From the NCBI GenBank assembly GCA_027576995.1, contig JANBQC010000019.1:1-64000 (forward strand): a stretch of 64,000 nucleotides of DNA, read 5' to 3'. Below the pieces are notes generated by a model. The model saw only the letters and a list, made by a program, of their open reading frames with translations, was not told where the DNA came from and made no database searches. Made by a program: the position numbers and the translations under genes. The DNA comes from Dimargaris cristalligena. Taxonomy: Eukaryota > Kickxellomycota > Dimargaritomycetes > Dimargaritales > Dimargaritaceae. Shown here in pieces: positions 45,267-57,907 of the stretch (position 1 is the stretch's first letter; each line of letters starts with the position of its first letter).

Positions 45267-46016
45267 ACCCAATAGATGGAATATGGATTGCCTTGAATTT
45301 AGTTTAGTTGGGGCCGTTCGAATCCGCTGGGTCTATTCAGCATATCGGGGCTATTTTCTACTTTGGCCAAGATGCCAATTTACTGATATACTCTAGATCC
45401 CGAAGAACTTTCACTATTTCAACTTAATTATGCCTCTTTAAGGCAGATGGTGTCCCATATGTGAAGGTGTCCGAGAATGGACCATCACTTGAGTCCTGCT
45501 GGCTACAATATGGTAACTATATATATATGGGTGAAGTGCAGCTTAGTTGTATAAGGGTTTAACTAATATGTGTATGGGAAAATTGGCGGGATGTTAATTT
45601 TCAACCAGTAGTATTTGCCCTATCAAATGGATTTTTCGTTATACAGCCTTGTTGAACTACTCCCATATAAATAAATAAATAGTAATTTGGTTTATTATTT
45701 TATCGACGATCGACAAGCCTCTGAAAAAACAACCGGCGAGTAACGTGGTTGGATTAGAATCTAGCAACCCATGGACGATATCCCAAATACTGACGAAAAG
45801 TAGCCTAGTCAAATATTTTATAGCTGAAAAGAATAAAATCACCCGGTTGCCAGTGGGATTGAATCGCTGGAACAACCAGGTGAGGAAAAGAAGTAAAAAT
45901 GAACTATAAAGGAGGGATAGGGGGGTGGTGTATGAATGAGACAAAAGTAATGGGAGGGGTGGGGTTAGGAGGAACGGGTCGGCTGAGTAAAAAAGTGAAT
46001 TGGGCCAATTCAGTAT
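45267..46016. other. convergent intergenic region with repeat copy 2
   Basis: Lies between the 3' ends of ADHFE1 and ACP1 and contains the dispersed repeat at 45526-45669. No gene is supported. Confidence 0.5.
45526..45669 (+). repeat. dispersed repeat, copy 2
   Basis: About 144 bp aligned end to end with 14378-14519 on the same strand, with substitutions and small indels. It begins TATGGGTGAA, contains GTGTATGGG, CAACCAGTA and AATGGATTTTTC, and ends CTCCCATATA. The conserved ends are inverted complements of each other (TATGGG and CCCATA). Confidence 0.6.
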
Positions 46017-46676
46017 TTAGATGGCACCTTCAGCATGAGATATGTACTGCACGGCCTGGTCGACAGTCCGGATCTCATCGGCCTGCTTATCGGGGATTTC
46101 GATGGTGAATTCCTCCTCGATGGCCATGACGACCTCGACGATGTCCAGACTATCCAGACCCAAATCCTTGGAGAAGTCGGCATTGGGGGAGAGCTATGGG
46201 AATGTAGAAAGGGGCATGGTGAAGTTGGTGGGTATATGGGGGAAGATTAATAACTATTCCGGATGACTGGGTGGATAAGGTGGTGGAAGGTCTACCTATG
46301 ATTTATCCAGGGGTGGTCCCGGTCAAATTCCAGTTACCCCACCACCCGGACCAGGGGTTCCATTATATCCCAAGGAACCGTCTTTATATGTATAATGTGA
46401 GGTAGAGGGGGCCAGGTTTACCTTGTCCTGGGGAACCTTGGCGAAGTCACGCAGCACTTCAAAGATGCGCTCCTGAATGATTTCGGGGGTCAGGGCAGCG
46501 GCCGAAGAGTAGAAGCGGGGAGCCAGAGACATGAGAGGGGAGGTGTAGCGGGCGGTGACGGGGAAGGCGGCACGGGGAAGGGCCAGAGTGGTACGGGCGA
46601 CTGAGCCAGCCAAACGGGCGGGGAGGGCCCGGACGGTCATGCGGGAAGCAACACGGAGAGCGGCGGATCGGTACAT
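46017..46676 (-). CDS. ACP1: mitochondrial acyl carrier protein
   Basis: Mitochondrial ACP carries growing acyl chains for type II fatty-acid synthesis (the lipoate precursor) and binds LYR proteins of complex I and Fe-S assembly. Exons 46676-46422 and 46193-46017 join in phase 0 to 143 residues. The first 60 residues are Arg/Ala-rich with no acids, a matrix-targeting presequence ending near RFYSSAA. The carrier domain follows: [17 protein letters not shown], then [20 protein letters not shown] with Ser100 of the DSL motif as the phosphopantetheine site, and [20 protein letters not shown]. Upstream in-frame ATGs would give an implausible extension. The intron (228 nt) begins GTAAAC. Confidence 0.95.
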
Positions 46677-47984
46677 GGTGGTGATGCTAGTGTGTATATG
46701 TGTGGGGAGGGGAGGAATAGTGGCGAGGGGGGGTTCTGAGGGGGATTGGGAAGGAAACCAGGGAAACATGTAAGACAATGGCAGTGGGGAGGTTAGTAGA
46801 GGATTCAGACTGGTAATAACCAAGGAATCCAGGTGGGGGTTTGAGTGAGATCGGCGGTGGATCTCGGCCGGATAAGACGACGTCGACGGGGGAACACTTA
46901 CCGTGATGGTGAGTAATGAGCGAAAATAACAAGAAAAGAAGCAAAGATGGATCTTAGGGATGAATCTCAAACTGGACAAGGTTTAGACTGCGACACTTTC
47001 ACTGTGTGGTGGGGTGGGGCGGGTTCATAGGGAAGGGACTCTGGCATTATAATTTGACGGGAATGTCTTGGCTGTGTATTAGTTAGGAGTAGTAGTAGTA
47101 GTAGTACCAACAACACCCGTCCCCCTCCTCCCTTATGCTCTGGGCAACATAATTGCATGTCCATTAATTAACCCTTTACGCATAAAATGGGGCTATGGTA
47201 AATATCTAGTTTAATACAAGCTCCACATCAATTTCGCTTGATGCAGCGGCACATCTGGCTTAGCCCACATGGGGAATTGCTGTCCTTATCTATGCCACAA
47301 TACATCTCTTTAGCCAGGAACGGTGTCCTTGCATCCGCGTCCCCTTCCTAATACCAACTTTCTTGTTGTCAGCGTCTATAATACTGCACTTATGGATCAA
47401 TTGCTCTATTTGATCAGCCTATTCTTGGCCATGCTGGCGCGTTCCACTCTAAATATCAATGTAGTTGGCCACACAGTAAGCGGATAAATACAACGAACTC
47501 TCAGTGTCTGCATCTGGGCATCACCACCAACTTCCCCCTACTATATTAGCTGGGCTAGAGTGCCACCACCATTACTGGGTCAAGCGTTGGGGAAGCTGTG
47601 GTGAAGAGTGTATTATCCGATAGGATTCGTCCAAAATTAAGATCCCACCGTGGTCCCTAAATCCGTAGAGGTGGATAAGGCTTGCTTAGTCAACTGACGC
47701 GAAGTTAACAACTAAAACGAGCTTTTCGGATTTTGGAAAAAAACCGATTTCTATACCCTATTAGCCGAAGGTTGTTCCTTTGGATTCCCAGAGGGCGAGT
47801 ATTGACGAACAACCCCTCTCTCCGTTGTATGGTGTGTGCTCCTTGTAATTTTTTTATAGCTCGCCTTGGCTTTGTCCATTATTTCCAACCTCTTTCCATT
47901 TCCTTACATTGTTCGATTGCCGTTCCGCGTTCGACCCTTTTTTACTACTCCCTTTTCCCGTCACAGCTCCCCTCCGAATCCAAC
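46677..47984. other. divergent intergenic region ACP1 / RPB10
   Basis: 1.3 kb between two divergent genes. It contains a short AGT triplet run near 47090-47105. The RPB10 side is C/T-rich. No gene is supported. Confidence 0.5.
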
Positions 47985-48538
47985 ATGATCATCCCAGTTC
48001 GTTGCTTCTCTTGCGGCAAAGTCATTGGCAACAAATGGGGCAAATACCTGCAGCTCCTCCAGAGTGAATACAACGAAGGGTACGTCCTCCTATCACCCCA
48101 ACTTTTTTATCTACATACCGTTGGCAAGGCGCATCGGGTACTATGTGTCGCCGGCTACCCCACTCCCTGCACTGATATTCCCCTCAGCCGTAACTAACCT
48201 AGTCCTTATCCAATACGGAATTTGTATATATACACTCTTTGTGATTATCCCTGAACCAGAGAGGCTCTGGATATCCTCGGCCTGGAGCGCTTCTGCTGTC
48301 GCCGTATGGTGCTCACCCACGTCGATTTGATTGAAAAGCTGCTCCACTATAACCGTAAGTTCTTGCCACATATCCTTTCCGATGCACTCGTTAGCTTTAG
48401 CCAGAAACTGTTCCGCCTTTTCCACCATATTGCCACTGTATGAACCAATCTAACCCACTACTTTTCTGATCCCTCTCCCATTCCCCCAAATTGGGCCCGA
48501 CCTTAGCTCTCGAACGGCGAAACACGAGCTCCTTTTAA
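47985..48538 (+). CDS. RPB10: RNA polymerase subunit Rpb10 (RPABC5)
   Basis: A small zinc protein shared by RNA polymerases I, II and III. Three exons, 47985-48079, 48260-48354 and 48507-48538, give 73 residues. The start [20 protein letters not shown] contains the first Cys pair (Cys7, Cys10) and exon 2 contains the second pair in [20 protein letters not shown]. The last exon, only 32 nt, begins PLER and so restores the conserved C-terminus (PLEK in animals), then adds a few residues. The gene is convergent with EFL1, the two stop codons being 384 bp apart. The third exon rests on a good acceptor (CCTTAG), frame and family match. Confidence 0.95.
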
Positions 48539-48922
48539 GGATAATGCATTGACACTGGTCCACCGCAAACTACCTACCACTGGATTCATGCCATCTATCT
48601 ACATGTGAACAACTGCAATAAACCTTGGTGATTAGCAAAACGGGTTGTATAACCCACCAAATATTAAATTATACCAACTACTACTACTACTATTACTGCT
48701 ATAGAGCATGCTCAGCCCATAACTATGGCTAGAATTTGGCTGGTTAAGTTGGTCATCTTCAATTTTCTTTTAAATAATAACAGGGTAGGGGTTCAACAGA
48801 GGCGTTTATATAAGATGTAGAAATAAACTTGGACTACACTGCGATAGATGCTATATGATTCAGAAAATAAATTCCCCTAATACCGAAACTAATTGGGAAG
48901 AGAAACGCAAAGAGTGGCCGTA
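48539..48922. other. short convergent spacer
   Basis: 384 bp between the 3' ends of RPB10 and EFL1, with an ACT triplet run near 48676-48694. No gene is seen. Confidence 0.5.
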
Positions 48923-51900
48923 CTACTTCTTGAGAGTCCGTTGCTTTTCGGCCGATTCGACTATTTTCCTTTCGACAAACATGCCCTATGGCGTTGATCA
49001 ATTTGGAAAGTTGTTGTGGAAGTAGAGCAAAAGGCGGGGGTAGTAGTGTTACAATCGAGGGCGAAGGGATGGTAAGTTAATTTGCAGTAGCAAGTGAAGG
49101 TCATTTTCAACATTAATATATATAAAAGCTGATTGGAAACCCCCTCTCACTCTAAAAAATATATAGTCGAATATCTTACCTTGCGTTTACGGACCGAATC
49201 CACGTATTTCTTGGCCAGATTCTCCCGATCCGACTTTTCGCCGAGATCTTCCAGTTCCTCCTCGGTCGTGGGTACCCAGAAGGGATCTTCCTCCAAGATT
49301 TCGAACCCGCTAAACAGCAGCTGGGGACTAGCCGCCCCGGAGGTTCGTTTCCGAATATCATCGGCGAACCCGAAGCTTTCCACCACAGGCAAACGGGCCT
49401 GGACTTGGAATAGCGAGGTACCGTCTTTCATTTCCTCGGAAATGATACGGCCTCGGCGTTTGGCAATCACCGCGTAGACTTTGCCGAGTACCTCACTGGT
49501 GGCCTGGATTTCCACACTGTACATGGCCAGCATCAGGCGAGGGGACCAACTCAAAAAGCTTTGTCGGCAGGCTTCCCGGGTGGCCATAATCACCTGGCCG
49601 GGTAGAGTATTCTTGAGGACCGACCAAGCAGCCGTGGCGCTCTCATCGCTCCCTTCCTTCTCCCCGTTGGCCTTAGGCAAACGGTCCGAATGGATTTGGC
49701 AACCTTCCAAAGTGAAACACAGACCTACCACCGGTTCAGCGCAGAGCGGGCCGTTGAGGGTGGCAAGTTGGAACCCAGTAGCCACCGATTCCTCGAGGTC
49801 GCGCAGGGTTATAGTCGCCGTTCTGGGTTCTTCAGCCACATTCAGCTGGGCGACCCGGTCAGACAAGGCCTCCGTGGAGAGTGTAGGGGCATCCGACTGG
49901 GAGGCCGAAGCATCCGGGGACACGGGGCCAGTGGCGTGCTTACTGCGCTGCTGAGTGACTGGTTTGGGTTGGTAGTCGGCCAGATTGTTGATAAACAAGT
50001 TGGGGCCAATACGCTTAGGCCCGCAGAGCCAGATGTTATCGACCACGGCGCCCCACTGGCTCTTATGCTCCACCTCATCTTCGCGGAAGAGGGCCTCAAG
50101 CGCGACCCGAAACTCGTACCAGCCCAGGAGACGCTGGTGGCCGGGTCGACCTGCGGTTACTCCACTAGTGTCCAGTGTATCCACGGCATCTTCGCCACTG
50201 TCGGGGTAATTGCGCCCGGTCCACAGTTGTTTGATGGTTTCCCGATGTTCGGCCAAGAAGGCGACCACGGTGGCGGGGAGGGGTCGGCATGAGATGGTAA
50301 CATCACAGACTCCGTTGCTTGTGGTGACGGTCACTACAGAGGAAGGTACAACCGGGAACCCACGCGAATTGGGCGGTACCGATGTCGCCACCCGGGCGGG
50401 GGGTCCGCTGTTACTGGATTCACCGGCAGGTGGCTGTTGGCCACCACGAGCCAGTAGCGGAGCGACGGTTTCCCGGAAGGGCACAAGCGGAGGTGAAACG
50501 TGAATCTCAATCCGGGCGAATCGCTCTCGCAGGTCAGTGAGGCACCGCTCGAGATGCAGTTCACCGGCGGTGGCAATAACGTGCTCACCGGTTTCCTGAA
50601 GGTACACTTCGACACAGGGGTCCGATTGGTTCAACAGTTTAAGTCCGTGGACCAGTTGGCTCATCTCAGACAGGCGCGCCGGTTCGAGGGCGGCCCGGAC
50701 AATAGGCGCGGAGGTAGTCAATATGGAGCCGAGACTCGGGCATTCCAGACTGGTACTTATTGTGGCCGATTTTAAGACCTGGTCACCCAGGCCGGCCATA
50801 GCGAAGACGTTGCCGGCCATCACTTGAGGCACAGGTAGCAGGTCGCGTCCCATGAGTAAGTACAGCTTTCCGACGGTTACTCGGTGTACATACTGACTCT
50901 GAACCGCCACAGGAAGGGTATGGTCGTACTTGGGGGACAGGGCGTACATCTCTTGACCCTCCCGAACTGTACCCGAATAAATTCGGCAAAACCCAATCAA
51001 GGCTTGGTCATTCTCGGATGAGTTGGTTTCTGCCTGGGGTTCCCGGGTGGTTTCGGCAAGTTGCTCCATGGGAATGGGCTGGCCATCGCCAGTTAGACCG
51101 GTGGTATTTGCTTCGTCTGCTTGCCGACGGATACGTTCCACCCTGCCCCGGGCTCGCAGCTCGTCGGCCGAAAGCTGCCGACGCTGGTTCTCGGGCAACT
51201 GGCTGACGGGCACTGAGAACATTTTGGACACGTAGATGGTGATGGGGGCAGATTCGGAGGTATCGCACTCAAACATGGCCCGTTCCAAGTCGTTCTTGGG
51301 TTCGGCCACGTCATCGTCGAACGGGTACAGCAATTTGGGTATCCGCACCTGTTGGGCCTGGCGGGGCGAGGGGAGCTTCTCGATAACGGCGAGGAAAACA
51401 GCGGTGGATAGAGGTAGCCACTGGCTCATCAGATTCATAATTAAGGCCTGGCTGTCCTTGGTGCGGAGGTCGCGAGGAAGAAACTTGAGCTTAAGGGCTT
51501 GGACGATTTTCTCAATGCGGGCTTGGTCCGGGTGTATAATGACCGCATCATAGGCAGCCCAGATGTTCTCCAGAACAAACTGGACGAACAGGGGCTTGAG
51601 GGCCCGTCCTTTGAGGGCCTTGTGGGGCACGATACGCTTAGTCTTGGGGTCAAGGTAATAGTCTCCCCACAGAGTGGTGCGGAGGACGGACTCACGGATT
51701 TTGAGTTTGGCGGCATAGAGCTGGGCAAAGTGGCTGATTCCGAACGACCAGCCATGGATAGCACTGGCGAATATCACGTTGCCTAGTTCGGGCGAAAAGT
51801 AAATTTGGGAGTCGTCAATTTCCTTCAGGGCCCAGTCCAAGGTAGTGTCGGGGCCATCAGTGGCGGCATTTTCGAGCATTTTCAACTTGGCTTCATCCAG

Positions 51901-52575
51901 TTTGCGGGCGTCGGCCTCCAGAATCTCGCCGGTCAGGAAAGTGGCCATCACCGCATTGACCTGTTCCAGAATCTGGCACATGTGCTGGTAGGCTTCCGTC
52001 GGGGTCATTTGCCACTCGGTAATAAGCCGGTCCATTTTGTTGAGTACCAAAACGGGCCGAACATTTTCCGTCCAGGCTTGTTTGAGAACTGTAATGGTTT
52101 GGGTGCACACGCCTTCGATGACGTCAACCAGCACCAAGGCACCGTCGCAGAGTCGCGAGGCCGTCGACACTTCGCTGGAGAAGTCCACATGGCCAGGTGA
52201 ATCGATGAGGTTAATGAGGTATTCGTGGGCTTCCATGGACGGGGTGGAGTCGGCGGGCGGGGTCGAGGTCGAGGCTGAAGGCGGGGTAGTGGAAGCTTCG
52301 GTAGAATCGGCGCTGGAGGCGGACCGGCGGAGCACTTTAAAGTACAGGCTGATTCCGCTCGATTCCATTGTAATGCCTCGCTCCTGCTCATCCTCCCGAC
52401 TGTCCAAGTACCGGATTTTCCCCGCCAACTTGGCTGAAATCACGCCGTTGGTAGTAAGTAGTGAATCCGATAAGGTGGTTTTGCCATGGTCCACATGGGC
52501 CAATATGCAAATGTTGCGGATGTTGTCGGTGTGGGACTGGAGAGCACCCAGACGTTGGGCTTGTAGCGAAGTCAT
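48923..52575 (-). CDS. EFL1: EFL1/Ria1 ribosome-assembly GTPase
   Basis: An EF-2-like GTPase that, with Sdo1/SBDS, evicts Tif6/eIF6 from nascent 60S subunits in the cytoplasm. A long exon 52575-49180 and a 63-nt last exon 48985-48923 give 1152 residues. G1 is AHVDHGKTTL (26-35), switch I ERGITMESSGISL, G3 DSPGHVDF and G4 NKMD. A Ser/Thr/Pro-rich insert of about 35 residues lies between switch I and G3 (near residues 85-115). Further insertions after domain II and within domain IV (including a polar, Gln/Ser-rich stretch) are typical of EFL1 and absent from EF-2. The last exon reads GMFVERKIVESAEKQRTLKK, the conserved EFL1 end. The promoter side contains a T8A7 palindrome. Confidence 0.96.
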
Positions 52576-53398
52576 GGTGAAGTATAATATGAAAAATGGG
52601 TGAAGTAGTTCAAATAAACGGACAAGTAAAAAGTCGAGTCAATCGGCAATGGTCACTGGGTAGGTATTAGTAAGCAAAGACACAGCTGGAAGAAGCTATG
52701 GGGGTTTAGAGTGGGACAGTGGCGAAGCGCATTGATATATATATATATATACCAGACTAAATGCATGAAAAATCAGGGATAGGTGGGGTATATGCAACAG
52801 GCCTTTTTAGATTTTTTTTAAAAAAACATGCCAAAGTTATTGGTGGTAAAACAGCCGCTCGTCTTGTCCCACTCGCCAATCCTTTTCCCTCGTTTCCATC
52901 TCCGCAGCCACAAATCGAATAACGACTGGCGAGTACCATTTGGGTTGTCCGGCAATTGCTGCGGATTGTCAGCGGCTACTTAAGCCACCAAATCGACTCT
53001 GTATCAGCTGCACATGGCACTACTATTGAGACAATAGCTAGCCCTTCATAGACGTCATGTTGATCCGTAAGAAACCTAGGAAAACTACCGAATTATATTA
53101 ACGATAAATGGAGATGAAAGTGAATACACAGCTACGGAGGTTCAGGGGGTTGCGAAGAAATTATTTCGATTCTGCCTATTGGTACGAAACAATATGGGCT
53201 AGGAAACACCGCAAATGGTCCAGAAAAAAATATAGTCTACTAGTTTTTAACGGGGCACTTGTTATAATAAGCCGAGTGCGGCCTGGCCAAAGGGTTGTGC
53301 TACACACTGCCAAAGGCTACATCAAGGGGCATATTGTGCCATATTCCCGGCAGAGCAGGACCAGTGGTCCGACGGCAGTGTAACTATAAGAGTACCGA
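52576..53398. other. intergenic between EFL1 and CNB1
   Basis: Contains an AT dinucleotide run (about 52735-52751) and the palindrome T8A7 at 52812-52826. A 91-codon basic frame at 53108-53383 (+) has no family match or promoter signal, and I do not call it. Confidence 0.5.
52812..52826. repeat. T8A7 palindrome
   Basis: Eight T followed by seven A. It is one of four such long T(n)A(n) tracts in the window (also 10257-10270, 56208-56223 and 62095-62114). Confidence 0.8.
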
Positions 53399-54169
53399 TT
53401 AAAAAGTATCCAGAGTTAACTGTTTAGCAACATCGGTCCGCTCCACAAATTTGCAGAACTCTTCGAAGCTGATTCGGCCGTCCCCGTCCTGGTCGGCTTC
53501 CATAATCGACTTGTCCACAATCTGTTGGAGCTGCTCGTCCTTCAGGTTGCTACCCACCATGGTCTTCATGACCAAAAACAGCTCCCCGTTGGAAATAAAC
53601 CCGTCCCGGTCCATATCGTAGATCTTGAAGGCGAAGCGTAATTTCTCCTGCTTGTTGCCCCGCGCGCTAAACGTACTCAACCCGTTGATGAATTCCTTAA
53701 AGTCGACATCGCCGCCACCGTCTTGGTCGAAAATGGCAATGAGCCGCTGGGCCAGGGGGTTATTGGAAATCTGGGGGATGGCCAGGAACTCCTCTTTATC
53801 GATAGTGCCCGAGCGGTCCTTGTCGAGCTTGGCAAACCGCTTATACAGTCGCTGGATTTCCTCCGCCGTGACTAGAGGGGTAGGTAAGCGGTACGTGGAT
53901 GTATGGCGGGGGAAATTGGAAAAAGAAAGAGTAGTAATATACGGGTGAGTACAGCCCAGGCCTCATATGCCCGATATAGGATATGTACTTGGGAGTTTTC
54001 CGGACACGAGACGCTTGGGAGAAGGGTTACCCGGGCAGACTCCCCCTCTCCCCCCTGCCTTGGAGCTGGGACTATAGGTTAGAGGTATGAATAAGGGATT
54101 GACCTGGCACGCCTACTTACAATTCGAGCTATTCACCATTTCTTCGAGCTGAGACTGATTGTTACCCAT
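53399..54169 (-). CDS. CNB1: calcineurin regulatory subunit B
   Basis: The Ca2+-binding subunit of calcineurin, which senses calcium and activates the phosphatase in stress and cation signalling. Exon 1 (54169-54121) encodes [16 protein letters not shown]; Gly2 is in a good N-myristoylation context. Exon 2 (53871-53399) joins in frame to give 173 residues (human 170). Four EF-hand loops are intact: [36 protein letters not shown] and [12 protein letters not shown]. The signature [20 protein letters not shown] is nearly identical to the animal protein. The intron is 249 nt with a GTAAGT donor. No catalytic subunit gene is in the window. Confidence 0.97.
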
Positions 54170-54820
54170 GGTGACGACCTAAAGTGGGGATTGCTGAGGT
54201 TAGAAAGTGGCAAATAGAGCTGTGCTAATGAGAGGAATGAAGGAACTAAAATGGCGGAAGGATGGGGATGACGTTTGGAAAAGACGGGAAGGCCAGACGA
54301 AGATGCAGGGAAAATAAACCGAATGCGGTCTTTGGGAAATGGGAAGGTCAAGAGGGCTTAAACAATAAGTCTTAGCACAGTGCAACAAGGGCTTCGGGTA
54401 AGGTGGTTGGATAACTCATAATTTACAGGCGGGGGGAGTTGTACGTTACTTACGCACATTTGCCAATTTTGGACAAGTACAGCCCTATCGAGCCTCTTCT
54501 ATTTTTCTACCGTTATACTGCAATTATTGGCCAGATTGGCAAAATCAGCTCACATGATAAGCCGACTAGGGCTGGTCTTTATTAGAACCGGTCAATCGAC
54601 CTTAGAGTTAAATAACTAAGCGGTTAAATCAGAAATCGCCGGCGTTTATCCAAACACACAGGCAGGGGGCATTCAACGATTAACAAGTGTACCCGAAATA
54701 TTTACTGTATTTTCAATTCATCAAAAGAACATATCCAATATTTTGAACAATGTAATCAATGCGCTTTGGCCAGTCGGACTACCACGCCCCCCATTTAAAA
54801 CGTTCGACCAATCTTACTAA
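54170..54820. other. intergenic between CNB1 and SMP3
   Basis: 650 bp containing the CNB1 promoter on the minus strand and the 3' flank of SMP3. Nothing else is seen. Confidence 0.45.
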
Positions 54821-57353
54821 CTAGTCATGAAGCTGGCGAACGACCAAGGATGATCGAGTCGCGGGGGACTGCAAAACAAGACCCAAATCATCGAAATTAA
54901 CGTGTGGGAACGCCTCGTACACGATAGCCGAGCGTTGCTTAAGTTGACGGAGCTCCTCAACCGCCCAGTCAACCGAACTAGGGTAAATTAACAGGGTCCT
55001 AAATGGTAGTATAACATGGGAGCGAAGTAGATGCTATGGTACAATTAGAACCGGTCAAAAAACTGGTTTCCAAGGATGCTGAATCAAACCACCTATACCA
55101 AATCTTACCCCATTAAGCAACTGGGTGTATTAACCTAGCCTCACATAGGGAGGTTTACAGTCAAAGGAAGATGGTGGCTTACCGGGTGCATAGGTGGGCG
55201 GTGTGATTACACTTAAAAATCGCCGATCCATCAGTTGCTTGATCAGGGACGGGTGCAATGCCACTTCCGGAGTCTAGGAATTCCATAAAGCGGGATCTTG
55301 GCTTGCCGGCTAAATCAACAACATTGACGACCCAGGCGGGCTCGGTGTCAAGGCGGCCCATCGCTAGCAAATGGGGCATCGGCATAAGGGTCTTATAAAA
55401 CACTGCCGTTGTTTCAAAGCGGCGAGAAGGCGATACTAGAGACCCTATTTGTCATGGTATGTATTCACAGCAGAAATATTAGTAATAATAATCCGCAGGT
55501 AGACAATAGTTTTAGAAAATACGGTGCTCAGGATTCCAAACAGGGAGTCGCCATACGTCGGTAGGTAGACGGGTCTTAATACGGCTTACTACACATCATT
55601 GTGGCTATTACCTTCCAATGGCGTGAAGGCCTTTGGCAGACCCCGGCACTGTTGGTGTGATTGCGACAGAGGGTGGCACTGTTGGTTGGTTCGGGCAGTT
55701 GTTTGGATAAACTGCAAAGCCGGTATGATACCCGCTTGGTGGAGACCTCCAAAGGTGATCAGCAACACACCATTAAATATCGCCCACACCCGCTGAACCA
55801 AAGGAGAGATTAGACAATTCCCGCATAAGATAAGTTAGAAAAAAACACATAGTACATAGGGAGGGTCCTGGAGGATTGGGATAGGATTGGGTGAGTACAT
55901 TGAGTCTGAATTAGGCGGTTTTAACGTCCTAATATAAAAGCTTACCCAGAACCAAGGACCGGCTTGATTAATGAGTGGGGCACAGATCGCCACGAGGCTT
56001 GGGAGTAAAGGTAGAAGGAACCGCGGCTCCTGGTGGGGAAACCAGGAGAGGATTGAAATACCTAAGGCGATACTAGTCCAAAAGACTTGGTAAATCAAAA
56101 AGTCGGAAAAGCGAAATATACTTTTGACATATGCGGTTAATTCGGGTCTTTTCGAAGATGTATGTTGGTATGAAGATAAGGGGCTGGTTGTGTTAAGGGC
56201 ACTGCTATTTTTTTTTAAAAAAAGCTAAGAAATCATAACAATGCAAACCCTTACCAATTAAAAGCCCGCCATTAGCAGGCGCAGTAGTTCGGAGTCGGAT
56301 GGTTTGTGACATTTGGTAGTAGAATATCGGAACAAGTGGGCCAAATAGCAGTGGGAAATTCACGAGAATGTGAAGGTACTTGGGGTGGAGGCCATGCTGG
56401 GCCAAATTATCGGGATCCATGTTGTACAATAGATTGTTAAGAGGGGTGATCACAACCCGAGACTGCAGCAAAGTCCAGAGTTGTTTGGGATTAGATACCA
56501 AAAGGGTGACTGTAGACTTGCTGACGAAGAGCTCTGACCAATTGGGTGGATAGAAGTAGGCGGAGTCACTAACAAGGCAGCTTAGAACAGTTACCAGAAA
56601 TCCCAGCAGACAGGGCCACGCGGCCACAAAGAACAGTTGGTAGACACGTACAGGAAGGGGTCGATAAGTTGAATGTGGGCCGTTTGACGGGTGATACAGT
56701 AGGTATAAGAAATATACCGCGAAGGGAATGGCAAATGCGGCAAAGGTGATGCGCGTAAATAATCCGAGGGCCATGATAACACCAAATGCAAACACCGGCC
56801 ATTTAGGGGGCTGGGAGGGTGGCGGGCCGGTTTGGACCGAGCCAATGCCGGATTTCAGCAAAGAAAGGAGTACCAGTGTAGCGAGGCATAGTAAAATCGT
56901 TTCCAGGGAGTTGGTGAATGTGTGGATTAGGAACGTGCCAACCACGAACGACGAAGCCAGCAGTCGAAGGGGCCGACGAGCCGATACACCTAAAAAAGCC
57001 AATACCGCTCCGACGGTATAATCGACAATGAATGACAGGACAGTAGCCCATAACCGCTCCGCATACAAAACGGTATAGGGAGCTGGTTGAAACTGGTAGC
57101 CTAAGGCCTGGGCTAGCGTAGAAACGGCATTCAGGCCGGTAAAGGGCACACCGGCGAGCAGATAAACTGGGACAATGGAGCGACTGGGCAAACCAGCAGC
57201 GTCGAATTCCCAGGGTACCGAGTGTCGATAGTGGGCTATGGAGCCGGCGGCAATTTCAACGGTCTGGAAGAACTCATCGGGGTGAATGTAACCTGGCAGT
57301 AATGCGGCCACAAAACGCAGTGACGCAAGCGTTAAATAAATGGAATCGACCAT
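54821..57353 (-). CDS. SMP3: Smp3/PIG-Z GPI mannosyltransferase 4
   Basis: The ER glycosyltransferase (GT22) that adds the fourth mannose to the GPI anchor precursor, essential in many fungi. At least five exons: 57353 to about 56255, about 56100 to 55946, 55792 to about 55600, 55435-55183 and 54977-54821. Exon 1 has the lumenal catalytic motif HPDEFFQ (near residue 24), several membrane segments and the family block NLLYNMDPDNLAQHGLHPKY. Exon 2 carries HQEPRFLLPLL. Exon 3 has FGGLHQAGIIP, exon 4 VFYKTLMPMPHLL and exon 5 EAFPHVNFDDL, all in the order of human PIG-Z. Junctions 2-3 and 4-5 are in phase. No standard donor/acceptor pair that I found keeps frame at junctions 1-2 and 3-4. The first intron contains the palindrome T9A7. 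Confidence 0.88.
56208..56223. repeat. T9A7 palindrome inside SMP3 intron 1
   Basis: Nine T then seven A, about 30 nt past the intron's GTAAGG donor. Confidence 0.8.
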
Positions 57354-57907
57354 GGTGGCCCTAATGATAGGGGTTACGGAAGAGTACCGAAATTCGGGAG
57401 GGAGGGAGGAACAGTAAGACAATCACGGGTTGTGCCAACTGACGGGAAAAGTAGACTTGTCGATGCCCAAATACCAAACCATTAGTCAGTGACGGCAATA
57501 CCGATTCAAGAGCTACGAGGGAGTACATTTCAATGAGCAGGTTCAAGGAATAATTTTTATTTATATATTTTTTCGGAGTGGGCAGCAAGCTCCCTTCCCA
57601 AATTGTGGGTGGGTGAGGGGAATAGCCCTTTATCTTTCTCCAAGGGAACAGCAAAAGCCACGAATGGGAAGCACTAACTAACCCCTTACTATGGCTTATC
57701 AGAATAACTCCGACACGAGCTCAACTAAATACCAAGCCGAGGAACGAAGTCATTTTATAATATAATCATTAGGAAGATAGATCGCATACTCGATACGAGT
57801 GTATTTAAACAACTCAAGAAACTACTTTTAAAAGGAATCAAATGCCTTGGACAAACTGATAAAAGACAATACCAAGCTCAAATTCCAACCAAGGGCAACC
57901 CGTATCT
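57354..57907. other. intergenic between SMP3 and RRP3
   Basis: 554 bp; SMP3 promoter on the minus strand and 3' flank of RRP3. No gene is seen. Confidence 0.45.

Noticed and set aside
45290..45330. GTTCGAATCC resembling a tRNA B box
   Set aside because: No matching A box or cloverleaf arms at the right distance.
53108..53383. 91-codon basic + strand frame
   Set aside because: No family, no promoter signal, and its composition could be chance; it overlaps the CNB1 3' flank.
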